37,680 nucleotides of DNA, from positions 1 to 37,680 of the forward strand of contig CAMLLG010000037.1 of assembly GCA_946480825.1 (NCBI GenBank). Reading direction: 5' to 3'. This document shows, piece after piece, positions 8,382-15,399 of the stretch. The translations under genes were made by a program, and so were the position numbers. The notes under the pieces were generated by a model. It did no database searches, was not told the DNA's origin, and worked only from the letters and a program-made list of their open reading frames with translations. The DNA comes from an uncultured Lysobacteraceae bacterium. Its GTDB lineage: Bacteria; Pseudomonadota; Gammaproteobacteria; Xanthomonadales; Xanthomonadaceae. Each line of letters starts with the position of its first letter. Position 1 is the stretch's first letter.

Positions 8382-8585
8382 TCAGGCAGGTGTCGTGGCG
8401 GTCACCGCGTAGCCCGCGGCGGCGATCACGGCCGCGGCCTGCTCCGCGCCGAGGTCGCCGGTCACCACGACGGTGCCGGCGCCGAGGTCGACATCGACCC
8501 GGGCCTCGGCGTTCAGCGCATGAATGGCGCGGGTGATGGCGCGGACGCAGTGGCCGCAGTGCATGCCTTCGACGGTGAATTTCAT
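8382..8585 (-). CDS. copZ: Copper chaperone CopZ (HMA domain)
   Basis: This 67-residue cytoplasmic protein consists of a single heavy-metal-associated domain of the ferredoxin-like fold. The Cu(I)-binding motif GMHCGHC spans residues 7-13, and the usual AGYAVT lies near the end. It carries Cu(I) to the P-type ATPase and can pass it to CueR. The start at 8585 ([10 protein letters not shown]) is the only one compatible with the domain; longer in-frame extensions would run through the divergent promoter region. It is the first gene of the minus-strand copper operon. Confidence 0.93.
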   Translation of the reverse strand: MKFTVEGMHCGHCVRAITRAIHALNAEARVDVDLGAGTVVVTGDLGAEQAAAVIAAAGYAVTATTPA

Positions 8586-8626
8586 GGTGTGCTCCCGAAC
8601 AGGCCGGCGACGGTGCCGGCTCGCAC

Positions 8627-8657
8627 AGCCTGCAGCCTGCCACCGTGGCAAGGTCAA
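8627..8657 (-). promoter_or_regulatory. CueR-type promoter/operator for copZ (minus strand)
   Basis: Read on the minus strand, TTGACC (8657-8652) and CAGGCT (8632-8627) are separated by 19 bases, TTGCCACGGTGGCAGGCTG. The extended spacer with the dyad ACCTTGCC...GGCAGGCT is the signature of MerR/CueR-activated promoters. Transcription would begin near 8620, about 35 bases before copZ. Confidence 0.85.
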
Positions 8658-8706
8658 CACCCGCCCGGGCGACACCGCAACGCGGCGGAATTCCGGAAAT
8701 CGCCTG

Positions 8707-8737
8707 TTGACCTTGCCCTCGTGGGAAGCTGGAGGCT
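8707..8737 (+). promoter_or_regulatory. CueR-type promoter/operator for the copA ATPase (plus strand)
   Basis: TTGACC (8707-8712) and GAGGCT (8732-8737) are separated by 19 bases, TTGCCCTCGTGGGAAGCTG. The dyad ACCTTGCC...GGGAAGCT closely resembles the E. coli copA CueR operator. It lies 28 bases before the ATPase start and 49 bases from the facing operator at 8627-8657. Confidence 0.88.
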
Positions 8738-8765
8738 GTCGGCACGTCATCCACAGGTGTCCGTC

Positions 8766-11264
8766 ATGCACGACTCCAACATGTCCACCGGCAGCGCATC
8801 CATCGCCGCCCTCTCACCCGCGACCCTGCGTTTCCCGGTGCTGGGCATGACCTGCGCGTCCTGCGCGGGGCGGGTCGAGCGCGCGCTGCGCGCGGTCCCC
8901 GGCGTCGGCGAGGCCAGCGTCAATCCCGCCAGCGAAGTCGCCGATGTCCGCATCGACGCCGGTGCGGACCCGCAGTCCACGGCCGCGGCGATGACCGCCG
9001 CCGTCGCCGCCGCCGGCTATGCGGTGGCGACCCGCGACATCGATCTCGCCATCGTCGGCATGACCTGCGCCTCCTGCGTGAGCCGGGTCGAGCGCGCGTT
9101 GCGCGCCGTGCCGGGTGTGCTCGATGCGCACGTGAACCTCGCCACCGAGCGCGCGCGGGTCCGCGCACTGGCGGCCGACGACGATGCCTTCATCGCCCGC
9201 CTGATCGCCGCGGTCGCGGCCGCCGGCTACACCGCGCGCATGCCGCAGGACGCGGTCGATGCCGGGATCGCGCAGACCGCATCGCAGGGCACGCCGATGA
9301 CCCGCGAGACCCGGCATCTGCTGATCGCCGTCGCGCTGTCGCTGCCGCTGGTGCTGCCGATGCTGGCATTGCCCTTCGGCGAACACGTGATGTTGCCGGG
9401 CTGGCTGCAGCTGTTGCTCGCGACACCCGTGCAGTTCTGGCTCGGTGCGCGCTTCTATCGCGCCGCCTGGGGTGCGCTGAAGGCGCGCAGCGGCAACATG
9501 GACCTGCTGGTCGCGCTGGGCACCAGCGCCGCTTACGGCCTGAGCGTGTACCACGTGCTGCAACCGGCGCCGCACCATGGCGTGAGACCGCTGTACTTCG
9601 AGGCCTCCGCGGTGGTCATCACGCTCATCCTGATGGGCAAATGGCTGGAGGCGCGCGCGAAGCGCCAGACCACCGAAGCGATCCGCGCGCTGCAGGCGCT
9701 GCGCCCGACCCGCGCGCGGCTGCGGCGCGGCGACGAGGAGATCGAGGTGCCGATCGCCGAGGTGGCGGTGGGCGATGTGGTGGTGGTGCGCCCCGGCGAA
9801 CGCTTTCCGGTCGACGGCGAGGTGATCGAAGGCGGCACCGAGGCCGACGAATCGCTGATCACCGGCGAATCGCTGCCGGTACCGAAGCACGCGGGCGACC
9901 GCGTCACCGGCGGTGCGGTGAACGGCGATGGCCGGGTCGCGGTGCGCACCGTCGCGGTCGGCGCCGAGAGCGCGCTGGCGCGGATCGTGCGCATGGTCGA
10001 GGACGCGCAGGCCGGCAAGGCGCCGATCCAGGCGCTGGTCGATCGCGTCAGTGCGGTGTTCGTGCCGGTGGTGGTCGCGTTCGCGATGGCCACGCTGATC
10101 GGCTGGGGCCTCGTCGGCGGCGACTGGAACGTCGCGATCCTCAACGCGGTGGCGGTGCTGGTCATCGCCTGTCCGTGCGCGCTCGGCCTGGCCACGCCGA
10201 CCGCGGTGATGGCGGGCACCGGCGTCGCCGCGCGCGCCGGCATTCTGATCAAGGACGCGGGCGCGCTGGAATTGGCGCATCGCGTTTCGATCGTCGCCTT
10301 CGACAAGACCGGCACTCTCACCGAAGGCCGGCCGGCGCTGGACGACAGCGTCGCGGTCGATGGCCAGTCGCGACGCATGCTGGCGTTGGCCGCGTCGCTG
10401 CAGCAGGGCAGCGAACATCCGCTGGCGAAGGCGGTGCTGGCCGCGCACGGCGACGGCGCGCGCTGGCCCGCGAGCGACGTGCGCGCGGTGCCCGGCCGCG
10501 GCGTGCGCGGCGTGGTCGAGGGCCGCACGCTGTTGCTCGGCAGCGCACGAATGATGGCGGATGCGGGTGTCGATCTTTCGCCGCTGTCGGCGCGCGCCGA
10601 GGCGTGCGCCGCCGCCGGTTGCACCGTGTCGTGGCTGGCGGAAATCCGCGACGGCATCGCCGTGCCGCTCGGACTGCTCGCGTTCCGCGACCGGCCTCGC
10701 GCCGGTGCCGCAGACGCCATCGCGCGGCTGCGCGCCCTGGGCCTGCGCACGGTGATGATCTCCGGCGACAACGCCGGCGCCGCGGCCGCAGTCGCGACCG
10801 CGCTGGGCATCGACGACGTGCGCGCGAACGTGTTGCCGGAACAGAAGGCCGAAGCCGTTCGCGCGCTCGCCGCGGAGGGCCGGGTGGCGATGGTCGGCGA
10901 CGGCATCAACGACGCGCCTGCGCTGGCCGCCGCCGATGTCGGCATCGCGATGGGCAGCGGCACCGATGTCGCGATGCACGCCGCCGGCATCACCCTGATG
11001 CGCGGCGACCTCGATCTCGTCGCCGCCGCGCTCGACATCTCGCGACGCACCGTGCGCAAGATCCGCCAGAATCTGTTCTGGGCGTTCGCCTACAACATCG
11101 TCGGCATTCCGCTGGCCGCGTTCGGTCTGCTCGATCCGGTGGTGGCCGGCGCGGCGATGGCGTTCTCGTCGGTGAGCGTGATCGGCAACACCCTGCTGCT
11201 GCGGCGCTGGCGAGCGCCGCAGCACCGCGACATCGCTACGCACGCTATCGCAACGCACGCTTGA
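8766..11264 (+). CDS. copA: Cu(I)-exporting P1B-type ATPase
   Basis: This 832-residue inner-membrane pump exports Cu(I) from the cytoplasm at the cost of ATP. Two N-terminal metal-binding domains carry GMTCASC (C30/C33 and C101/C104). Further visible motifs are TGES in the actuator domain, the membrane CPC at 469-471 ([12 protein letters not shown]), the phosphorylated D513 in [17 protein letters not shown] in the nucleotide domain and [26 protein letters not shown]. These are the marks of subgroup P1B-1. The start at 8766 fits the domain spacing and the CueR-type promoter just upstream; an in-frame ATG at 8781 is also possible. cueR follows after 10 bases. It shares its name with the unrelated oxidase CopA at 5961-7796. 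Confidence 0.97.
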   Translation: MHDSNMSTGSASIAALSPATLRFPVLGMTCASCAGRVERALRAVPGVGEASVNPASEVADVRIDAGADPQSTAAAMTAAVAAAGYAVATRDIDLAIVGMTCASCVSRVERALRAVPGVLDAHVNLATERARVRALAADDDAFIARLIAAVAAAGYTARMPQDAVDAGIAQTASQGTPMTRETRHLLIAVALSLPLVLPMLALPFGEHVMLPGWLQLLLATPVQFWLGARFYRAAWGALKARSGNMDLLVALGTSAAYGLSVYHVLQPAPHHGVRPLYFEASAVVITLILMGKWLEARAKRQTTEAIRALQALRPTRARLRRGDEEIEVPIAEVAVGDVVVVRPGERFPVDGEVIEGGTEADESLITGESLPVPKHAGDRVTGGAVNGDGRVAVRTVAVGAESALARIVRMVEDAQAGKAPIQALVDRVSAVFVPVVVAFAMATLIGWGLVGGDWNVAILNAVAVLVIACPCALGLATPTAVMAGTGVAARAGILIKDAGALELAHRVSIVAFDKTGTLTEGRPALDDSVAVDGQSRRMLALAASLQQGSEHPLAKAVLAAHGDGARWPASDVRAVPGRGVRGVVEGRTLLLGSARMMADAGVDLSPLSARAEACAAAGCTVSWLAEIRDGIAVPLGLLAFRDRPRAGAADAIARLRALGLRTVMISGDNAGAAAAVATALGIDDVRANVLPEQKAEAVRALAAEGRVAMVGDGINDAPALAAADVGIAMGSGTDVAMHAAGITLMRGDLDLVAAALDISRRTVRKIRQNLFWAFAYNIVGIPLAAFGLLDPVVAGAAMAFSSVSVIGNTLLLRRWRAPQHRDIATHAIATHA

Positions 11265-11274
11265 GGAACACGCC

Positions 11275-11751
11275 ATGGCCAAGCACATTGTCCGTCCCGA
11301 ACTGGCCGAAGCCCGCGGCCAGGGCCTGCACAACATCGGCGAAGCGGCGGCGCTGACCGGCGCCAGCGCGAAGATGATCCGCCATTACGAAGCCATCGGC
11401 TTGTTGCCGCAGGCGGGCCGCACCTTCGCGGGCTACCGCCTCTACGGCGATGCCGACCTGCATCGCATCCGCTTCATCAAGCGTGCGCGCGGACTCGGCT
11501 TCGCGATGAAGCAGATCGAAGCGCTGCTGGGTCTGTGGGGCGACCGCCACCGCGCCAGCGCCGAGGTGAAGGCGCTCGCGCTCGCGCATGCGACCGCGCT
11601 CGCGGAGAAGATCGCCGAAATGGAAGCGATGCGACGCACGCTCGAAGACCTCGCCGCGCGCTGCCACGGCGACGACCGTCCGGACTGCCCCATTCTCGAC
11701 GATCTGGCGGCGGCCCCGGCGTCAAACTGCACGACGTCGAACTGCCCGTAG
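11275..11751 (+). CDS. cueR: MerR-family Cu(I)-responsive regulator CueR
   Basis: This 158-residue regulator has the MerR winged helix (NIGEAAALTGASAKMIRHYEAIGLLPQAGR, then GYRLYGDADLHRIRFIKRARGLGF). A long dimerisation helix follows, then the metal loop CHGDDRPDC, whose two cysteines match C112 and C120 of E. coli CueR. It would distort the long-spacer promoters at 8627-8657 and 8707-8737 when Cu(I) is bound. It lies 10 bases after the ATPase gene with its own AGGA ribosome site, so it is probably autoregulated within that transcript. It carries an N-terminal extension of about 20 residues (MAKHIVRPELAEARGQGLH) beyond the usual CueR start. Confidence 0.93.
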   Translation: MAKHIVRPELAEARGQGLHNIGEAAALTGASAKMIRHYEAIGLLPQAGRTFAGYRLYGDADLHRIRFIKRARGLGFAMKQIEALLGLWGDRHRASAEVKALALAHATALAEKIAEMEAMRRTLEDLAARCHGDDRPDCPILDDLAAAPASNCTTSNCP

Positions 11752-11772
11752 CAGCTCAGCCCCACGCCCGTC

Positions 11773-11792
11773 GTCCCGGCGAAGGCCGGGAC
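11773..11792. terminator. Hairpin after cueR
   Basis: A perfect 8-base stem, GTCCCGGC-GAAG-GCCGGGAC, lies 21 bases after the cueR stop. It has the form of an intergenic repeat common in this group (TCCCGGCGAAGGCCGGGA) and may also terminate transcription; there is no T-run. Confidence 0.5.
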
Positions 11793-11895
11793 CCCGCGTT
11801 TGAGCTTCGGCGGTTGCGGCAGCGACCGCTCCGGATGCCGCATCCTCGGGCGTCGAGCGACCCGTGGCCATGCGATTGATTTGATTGATCGTGAT

Positions 11896-11966
11896 GGCGT
11901 TGACAGTGCGTTGGCGGGCGGATCAGACTCGGGTGATGGACCAATTTGGGGTCTAATCGTAGTCAG
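11896..11966. repeat. 71-base repeat, copy A
   Basis: This 71-base segment aligns without gaps to 18494-18564, with about 14 differences. The shared blocks are GGCGTTGACAGT, GGGCGGATCAGACTCG and ATCGTAGT. It contains an inverted repeat (GATCAGACTC / GGGGTCTAATC). Copy A ends 28 bases before the first gene of the AT-richer pair; copy B ends 41 bases before another cassette-like gene. Confidence 0.8.
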
Positions 11967-11994
11967 ATGGCGCTAAAGATTCTTGGAGATTTGA

Positions 11995-12633
11995 ATGGAC
12001 AAGCATGAAGAGCTAAAAATCGAACTCGCGTCTATCGCCAAAATAGTCAACTCATTTCCAGACGAAGTGAAGTCCAAAGTTTTCGACCTACTGGTGTCCA
12101 GCTACCTCGGCAAGAATCCGGATATGGCTCTTCCATCAGAAAGCCCTGTGGCTGAGGAAAAGCCGAAAGCAAGCACCGCTCGAAAAGGCTCACGCAAGAA
12201 GACACAGGGCAGAAAGCCTGGGCAGGATCTTGGAAGTGAGCCAACGCAACCAAAAAAGGCATCGAAAAAGTCTGGATCAAAAGATAGCTGGGAGATCGAT
12301 AGGAATCTTGATCTCAGAGCCAGCTCGACAGCGCCGAGCTTTAAAGATTTTCTTGCAGACAAACAGCCGAAGAACGAAAGTGAGTTTTGGGCGGTAGCGA
12401 CCTATTACCTACAGAAACTGCGCGGCTTGTCACCCGTTACACTCAGTCACATCTATACCTGCTACGCAGAGGTCAAGCGCAAGCCGCCCACCGCTTTTCG
12501 ACAAATCCTGATAAATACCAAGAATCGTCATGGCTGGATCGAACCGGATGATCAAGGCAACGTAAATATCCCACATCGCGGCGTCGTGTACGTCGAACAC
12601 GACTTGCCTGCGAACGAAAAGCCTAAGAAATGA
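11995..12633 (+). CDS. Hypothetical protein with Lys-rich linker and C-terminal winged-helix-like module
   Basis: The function of this 212-residue protein is not recognised. Residues 1-40 look helical (ELKIELASIAKIVNSFPDEVKSKVFDLLVSSYLG). Residues about 45-100 are a disordered lysine/serine/proline-rich linker (KGSRKKTQGRKPGQ). Residues about 115-205 form a compact module (FWAVATYYLQKLRGLSPVTL ... WIEPDDQGNVNI) whose pattern resembles the N-terminal part of the next protein. The start has a GGAGA ribosome site. Its TGA overlaps the ATG of the next gene (ATGA at 12630-12633), so the two are translationally coupled. Base composition is near 50% G+C, far below the neighbours, which points to recent acquisition. 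A DNA-binding or defence role is conceivable but unproven. Confidence 0.8.
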   Translation: MDKHEELKIELASIAKIVNSFPDEVKSKVFDLLVSSYLGKNPDMALPSESPVAEEKPKASTARKGSRKKTQGRKPGQDLGSEPTQPKKASKKSGSKDSWEIDRNLDLRASSTAPSFKDFLADKQPKNESEFWAVATYYLQKLRGLSPVTLSHIYTCYAEVKRKPPTAFRQILINTKNRHGWIEPDDQGNVNIPHRGVVYVEHDLPANEKPKK

Positions 12634-13361
12634 ACCTCCAGTCATATGCAAAGGTCGCCGACCTCGCAACACAATCGGAACTAGAGAAGGTTCGGAGGCT
12701 CTCTTATTACTTCCACAAGACGGAAGGGAAGCGCGACTTCTCCGCTCAAGACGTTCTTAGCTGGTTCGGCGCCCTGCATTACCACACGCCAAACACGTCG
12801 AGGCTTGCCTCACGCATTACAGCGTCTAAATCTTTCATCAAGGGTGGCGGAAAAGGAGAATGGAGACTCCACGCGACAGACCTAGACGAACTACAAATGC
12901 TATTCCCTGGCGTGACATCTACGTCGGAAGATGTAATTTCAGAAGACACAGTTTTACCCACTGCTGTCTACGAGAATACACGCGGCTTCGTCGAATCTCT
13001 CGCAAGACAGATCAACGCGTCGTATGAGTACAACATCTTCGACGGCTGCGCCGTACTCATGAGGCGATTAGTTGAGATTCTTCTAATCCTATCGTACGAG
13101 CATCATTCAATTGACCAGCTGATCAAGCTACCTGACGGCTCATACAAATCACTGGACCAAGTGATCTCGGACGCAAAGCAAAATGGCTCACTAAAGCTCA
13201 CTAAAGATACAAAGGCTACGCTTGAGACCTTTCGAACGCTTGGGAACTTCTCCGCACACAAGATCTACTACAACTGCCGTCGATCGGATCTGAAGCATTC
13301 TCTTCCTGGCTTCAGGGCCACCATCGAAGAACTTCTCTACAAGAGCGGCCTCAAGGTCTAG
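12630..13361 (+). CDS. Hypothetical protein with C-terminal DUF4145/HEPN-like helical domain
   Basis: This 243-residue protein is coupled to the preceding gene by an ATGA overlap. Residues about 15-80 (RRLSYYFHKTEGKRDFSAQDVLSWF ... SKSFIKGGGKGEWRL) look like a winged-helix module related to the one in its partner. Residues about 115-240 are helical (AVLMRRLVEILLILSYEHH, then TLETFRTLGNFSAHK). This resembles DUF4145 domains, where an LGN.sAH motif closes a HEPN-like bundle; such domains occur in defence and restriction-linked proteins. The canonical R-x4-6-H of HEPN RNases is not clearly present (here R-x7-H). The region is AT-rich like its partner. I regard the pair as one functional unit of unknown role. 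Confidence 0.8.
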   Translation: MNLQSYAKVADLATQSELEKVRRLSYYFHKTEGKRDFSAQDVLSWFGALHYHTPNTSRLASRITASKSFIKGGGKGEWRLHATDLDELQMLFPGVTSTSEDVISEDTVLPTAVYENTRGFVESLARQINASYEYNIFDGCAVLMRRLVEILLILSYEHHSIDQLIKLPDGSYKSLDQVISDAKQNGSLKLTKDTKATLETFRTLGNFSAHKIYYNCRRSDLKHSLPGFRATIEELLYKSGLKV

Positions 13362-13365
13362 CGAG

Positions 13366-13455
13366 TAGCCCGGGTAAGGCCGCAGGCCGCACCCGGGAAT
13401 CCGGAGAGTACGGCGATCGTTATCCCGGGTGCGCGCCTTGCGCTTACCCGGGCTA
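13366..13455. repeat. REP-like palindromic element, copy 1
   Basis: A 90-base element begins TAGCCCGGGTAAGGCCGCAG and ends TGCGCTTACCCGGGCTA. Its two ends are inverted repeats, and each half contains its own hairpin. Near copies lie at 13970-14055, 15135-15221 and 19700-19788. It begins five bases after the stop codon of the preceding gene and directly abuts a partial attC-like sequence. Confidence 0.88.
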
Positions 13456-13487
13456 CGAGTCTGCGAGGCTCAGGCATCAGGTGGCGA
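13456..13487 (+). other. Partial attC-like sequence (right half)
   Basis: After the REP-like element comes GAGTCTGCGAGGCTCAGGCATCAGGTGG. The part GGCTCAGGCATCAGGT parallels the L'-R' end of the attC at 19418 (GATTCAGGCATCAGAT). No convincing left half is visible, so this is probably a degraded site. The DUF5063 gene starts a few bases later. Confidence 0.35.
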
Positions 13488-13495
13488 AGGAACTC

Positions 13496-13954
13496 ATGAG
13501 CGAGCCTTTGGAAGAATTTTTCGAAGCGGCTGCCGCGTTCTGTCACTGGGCGGAGGGTGCGCCGGGTACGCCGGACGAAGAGGCGCAAACTGCGTTGCGG
13601 CTTCTCGTCGGACTCTATTCGCTGGCGTTTCGGCTACCCCGGGAGTCTGAGGAAAAAGAATCGATATCGGTGCCGGATGAACAATGGCAGATCGTATTCA
13701 AGCGTTTCGGGGCATTGCCCTTCAACTACTACAACACGGTGGTTGACCCATTCGATTTCGAGAAACCGGATCTGTGTGTCGGCGACCTCGCCGACGATCT
13801 GGCCGATATCTGGCGCGACCTCAAGCCCGGCCTCTTTCTGTATCGGTCGGGGAATCGAAAGGCCGCGGCCTGCGCATGGCATGAAGGATTCGCCATTCAC
13901 TGGGGTCGGCACGCGGCCGATGCGATCTGGGCGCTGCAGCGCTGGTGTCGATAG
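13496..13954 (+). CDS. DUF5063 family protein
   Basis: This 152-residue soluble protein resembles DUF5063. It has an N-terminal helical region (LEEFFEAAAAFCHWAE), a central LLVGLYSLAFRLP helix and the characteristic C-terminal WHEGFAIHWGRHAADAIWALQRW. No function is known for the family. The ATG at 13496 has AAGGAA upstream; a GTG at 13481 would add five residues. REP-like elements lie on both sides, and the gene has the size and spacing of an integron cassette. Confidence 0.75.
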   Translation: MSEPLEEFFEAAAAFCHWAEGAPGTPDEEAQTALRLLVGLYSLAFRLPRESEEKESISVPDEQWQIVFKRFGALPFNYYNTVVDPFDFEKPDLCVGDLADDLADIWRDLKPGLFLYRSGNRKAAACAWHEGFAIHWGRHAADAIWALQRWCR

Positions 13955-13969
13955 CAAGCAAGTAGAAAG

Positions 13970-14055
13970 TAGCCCGAGCAAGGCCGCAGGCCGCACCCGG
14001 GAAGTGAAAGAGTACGGCGATCGTTCTCCCGGGTAAGCGCCTTGCGCTTACCCGG
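13970..14055. repeat. REP-like palindromic element, copy 2
   Basis: The same element as at 13366: TAGCCCGAGCAAGGCCGCAG at the left, GCCTTGCGCTTACCCGG at the right. It starts 15 bases after the DUF5063 stop and ends about seven bases before a short attC-like sequence. Confidence 0.85.
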
Positions 14056-14061
14056 TCCACG

Positions 14062-14104
14062 AAATGACCGTTTCATCGCGAGCGGCTCAATCCGGGCGTC
14101 ATGC
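14062..14104 (+). other. Short degenerate attC-like site
   Basis: AAATGAC (R''-like) at 14062-14068 and GTCATGC (R'-like) at 14098-14104 enclose a right half, CGGCTCAATCCGGGC. That half is nearly identical to the L' region of the strong site at 19792 (CGGCTCAACCCGGGT). The central part is very short. The next cassette gene starts five bases later. Confidence 0.45.
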
Positions 14105-14108
14105 GGCA

Positions 14109-14462
14109 ATGAAAAAGAGCCTGTCTCTCGTCGTACTTTCCATCGTTGCGATGATCGGATCCGTCCTTTGGCTGCGCTGGACGCATCACGGCGTTTATTT
14201 CCTCGCATTCCTGGGGTCGCTGGCGCTGTTCGTTCTGTCTTCCGGCGACTACGTCAAAGCGCGCTGGGGGATCGGTCGCAGGGGCGTGCCCGCAGGCGTC
14301 CACGCACTGGCGTTTTGTCTCTTCGCATTCGGCACCTTTGCAGGTCTCCACGGCATGGCCAATCCGGATTATTCGTTTGCGGATCTGGCGATCCCGCCGT
14401 TCTTCATAGCGGGCTGCGTGTATGCGATCTACGGCCTGGTCGGTTGCGGTCGGCTGGAATGA
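14109..14462 (+). CDS. Small membrane protein, cassette-borne
   Basis: This 117-residue protein with four predicted membrane helices (LSLVVLSIVAMIGSVLWL, GVYFLAFLGSLALFVLS, VHALAFCLFAFGTFAGL, IPPFFIAGCVYAIYGLVG) is not recognised. The start at 14109 (MKKSLSLVV) is chosen because it follows the attC-like R' box and places a charged start before the first helix; a start at 14064 would run through the attC-like sequence. Its stop precedes the attC at 14479. Confidence 0.65.
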   Translation: MKKSLSLVVLSIVAMIGSVLWLRWTHHGVYFLAFLGSLALFVLSSGDYVKARWGIGRRGVPAGVHALAFCLFAFGTFAGLHGMANPDYSFADLAIPPFFIAGCVYAIYGLVGCGRLE

Positions 14463-14478
14463 ACGGGCGTGGATTGCA

Positions 14479-14589
14479 GCCCGACGAGTCTCTCAAGCCG
14501 CCCCGTGTCGTGGCGTCGGCCACGTGCCTGCGTTACGCTGGCACGCATCCGCCGCCCCGCCGATGGGCGGCTCAACTCAAGCGTCAGCC
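14479..14589 (+). other. attC site (long form)
   Basis: A 111-base site. R'' is GCCCGAC (14479-14485), L'' ends TCTCAAGCCG, the palindromic centre holds GCCACGTGCCTGCG/TACGCTGGCACGC, L' is GGCTCAACTCAAGC and R' is GTCAGCC (14583-14589). The centre is nearly identical to the sites at 19000, 19792 and 20613, so all four belong to one attC family. The next start codon lies nine bases later. Confidence 0.75.
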
Positions 14590-14597
14590 GCATCGTC

Positions 14598-15083
14598 ATG
14601 ACCTCCCAGACTCCAGCCTTGTTCCTCCAGAATGCCGGCATCATCGCGACTGTCGCCACGGCGGTTTTCGCCGTTGTCGCATTGTTTTTTGCCTGGCGCC
14701 AGATCGTCGTGAGTCGTCGGGAGTCTCGCCTCGGCACCGCCCGTGGCATCTATCGGGAATATCTCTCCATGGCCTTTGGCCACCCCGAAATGTCTTCCGC
14801 TTCCTATCCTGTCGAAGCGCCCGGCTTCCATAGTCTCAAGAATGACCCCGTCAAGTTCGAGGCCTACGAGTTTTACGTGTCGCACCTTCTCTTCGCGGCA
14901 GAGACGATCCTGGAGCTGTCGAAGAATGAAGAGAAGTGGCGCGGCGTCCTCAAGGACCAACTGCGTTACCACGCGCTCTACATTCGAAGCGATGCGTTCC
15001 CGCGACACCACTATGCCCAGGACTTGCTGACCATCGCCGATGAAGCAATCGCGGATTACCTGAAGGACGCGGTCGGCCATTGA
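14598..15083 (+). CDS. Hypothetical protein with one N-terminal membrane helix, cassette-borne
   Basis: This 161-residue protein has a single membrane helix at about residues 13-35 (GIIATVATAVFAVVALFFAW). A soluble region rich in helices and aromatic residues follows (RRESRLGTARGIYREYLSMAFGHPEM, then KFEAYEFYVSHLLFAAETILEL). It resembles many small anchored hypothetical proteins that carry a QIVVSRRES-type juxtamembrane segment; no function can be named. The ATG lies nine bases after the R' box of the attC at 14479, the normal position of a cassette gene. Confidence 0.7.
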   Translation: MTSQTPALFLQNAGIIATVATAVFAVVALFFAWRQIVVSRRESRLGTARGIYREYLSMAFGHPEMSSASYPVEAPGFHSLKNDPVKFEAYEFYVSHLLFAAETILELSKNEEKWRGVLKDQLRYHALYIRSDAFPRHHYAQDLLTIADEAIADYLKDAVGH

Positions 15084-15134
15084 TTCAGGCCGGAGCCGAT
15101 CGGTGATTCGGCACGATGCCGGGCCGGTAGATAG

Positions 15135-15221
15135 ACAGGGCAAGGCCGCAGGCCGCACCCGGGAATGGGGAGAGCGCGGCGATCGTTCTCCCGTGTATGC
15201 GCTTTGCGTTCACCCGGGCGA
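15135..15221. repeat. REP-like palindromic element, copy 3
   Basis: GGCAAGGCCGCAGGCCGCACCCGG at the left and TGCGCTTTGCGTTCACCCGGGCG at the right match the other three copies, with more changes. It lies between the last cassette gene before nirK and a left-half attC remnant at 15255. The segment 15084-15134 holds only TTGATTCAGGC, a possible L' remnant. Confidence 0.75.
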
Positions 15222-15254
15222 CGAGGTTTCGTGATGCAACGGCGCCGCAGGCGG

Positions 15255-15285
15255 GACTGACGATTCGCCCATCGGGTTTGCCCAC
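15255..15285 (+). other. Left-half attC remnant before nirK
   Basis: GACTGACGATTCGCCCATCGGG shares CTGACGATTC with the left end of the strong attC at 19792. No matching right half is present before the nirK promoter. It is short, so chance similarity cannot be excluded. Confidence 0.35.
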
Positions 15286-15318
15286 ATCTGTGCCTTGCCG
15301 CGCGCATCTGCACGCCGC

Positions 15319-15332
15319 TTGACCTGCGTCAG
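15319..15332 (+). promoter_or_regulatory. FNR/Anr-type box upstream of nirK
   Basis: TTGACCTGCGTCAG has the same first 13 bases as the box before norB (867-880). Its centre is about 75 bases before the nirK ATG. A class II promoter would start near 15367 and leave a leader of about 33 bases. Confidence 0.7.
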
Positions 15333-15399
15333 GGCGCCGCCGGTCCCGCGGGGCGGAGCATGTTCCCGGTGATCGGAGAACCGATCGGGGAGAACGACG

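Noticed and set aside
8814..11336. 840-codon open frame opposite the copper ATPase
   Set aside because: A shadow of a complete P1B-ATPase with all motifs; the translation is Arg/His/Gln-rich with no domain.
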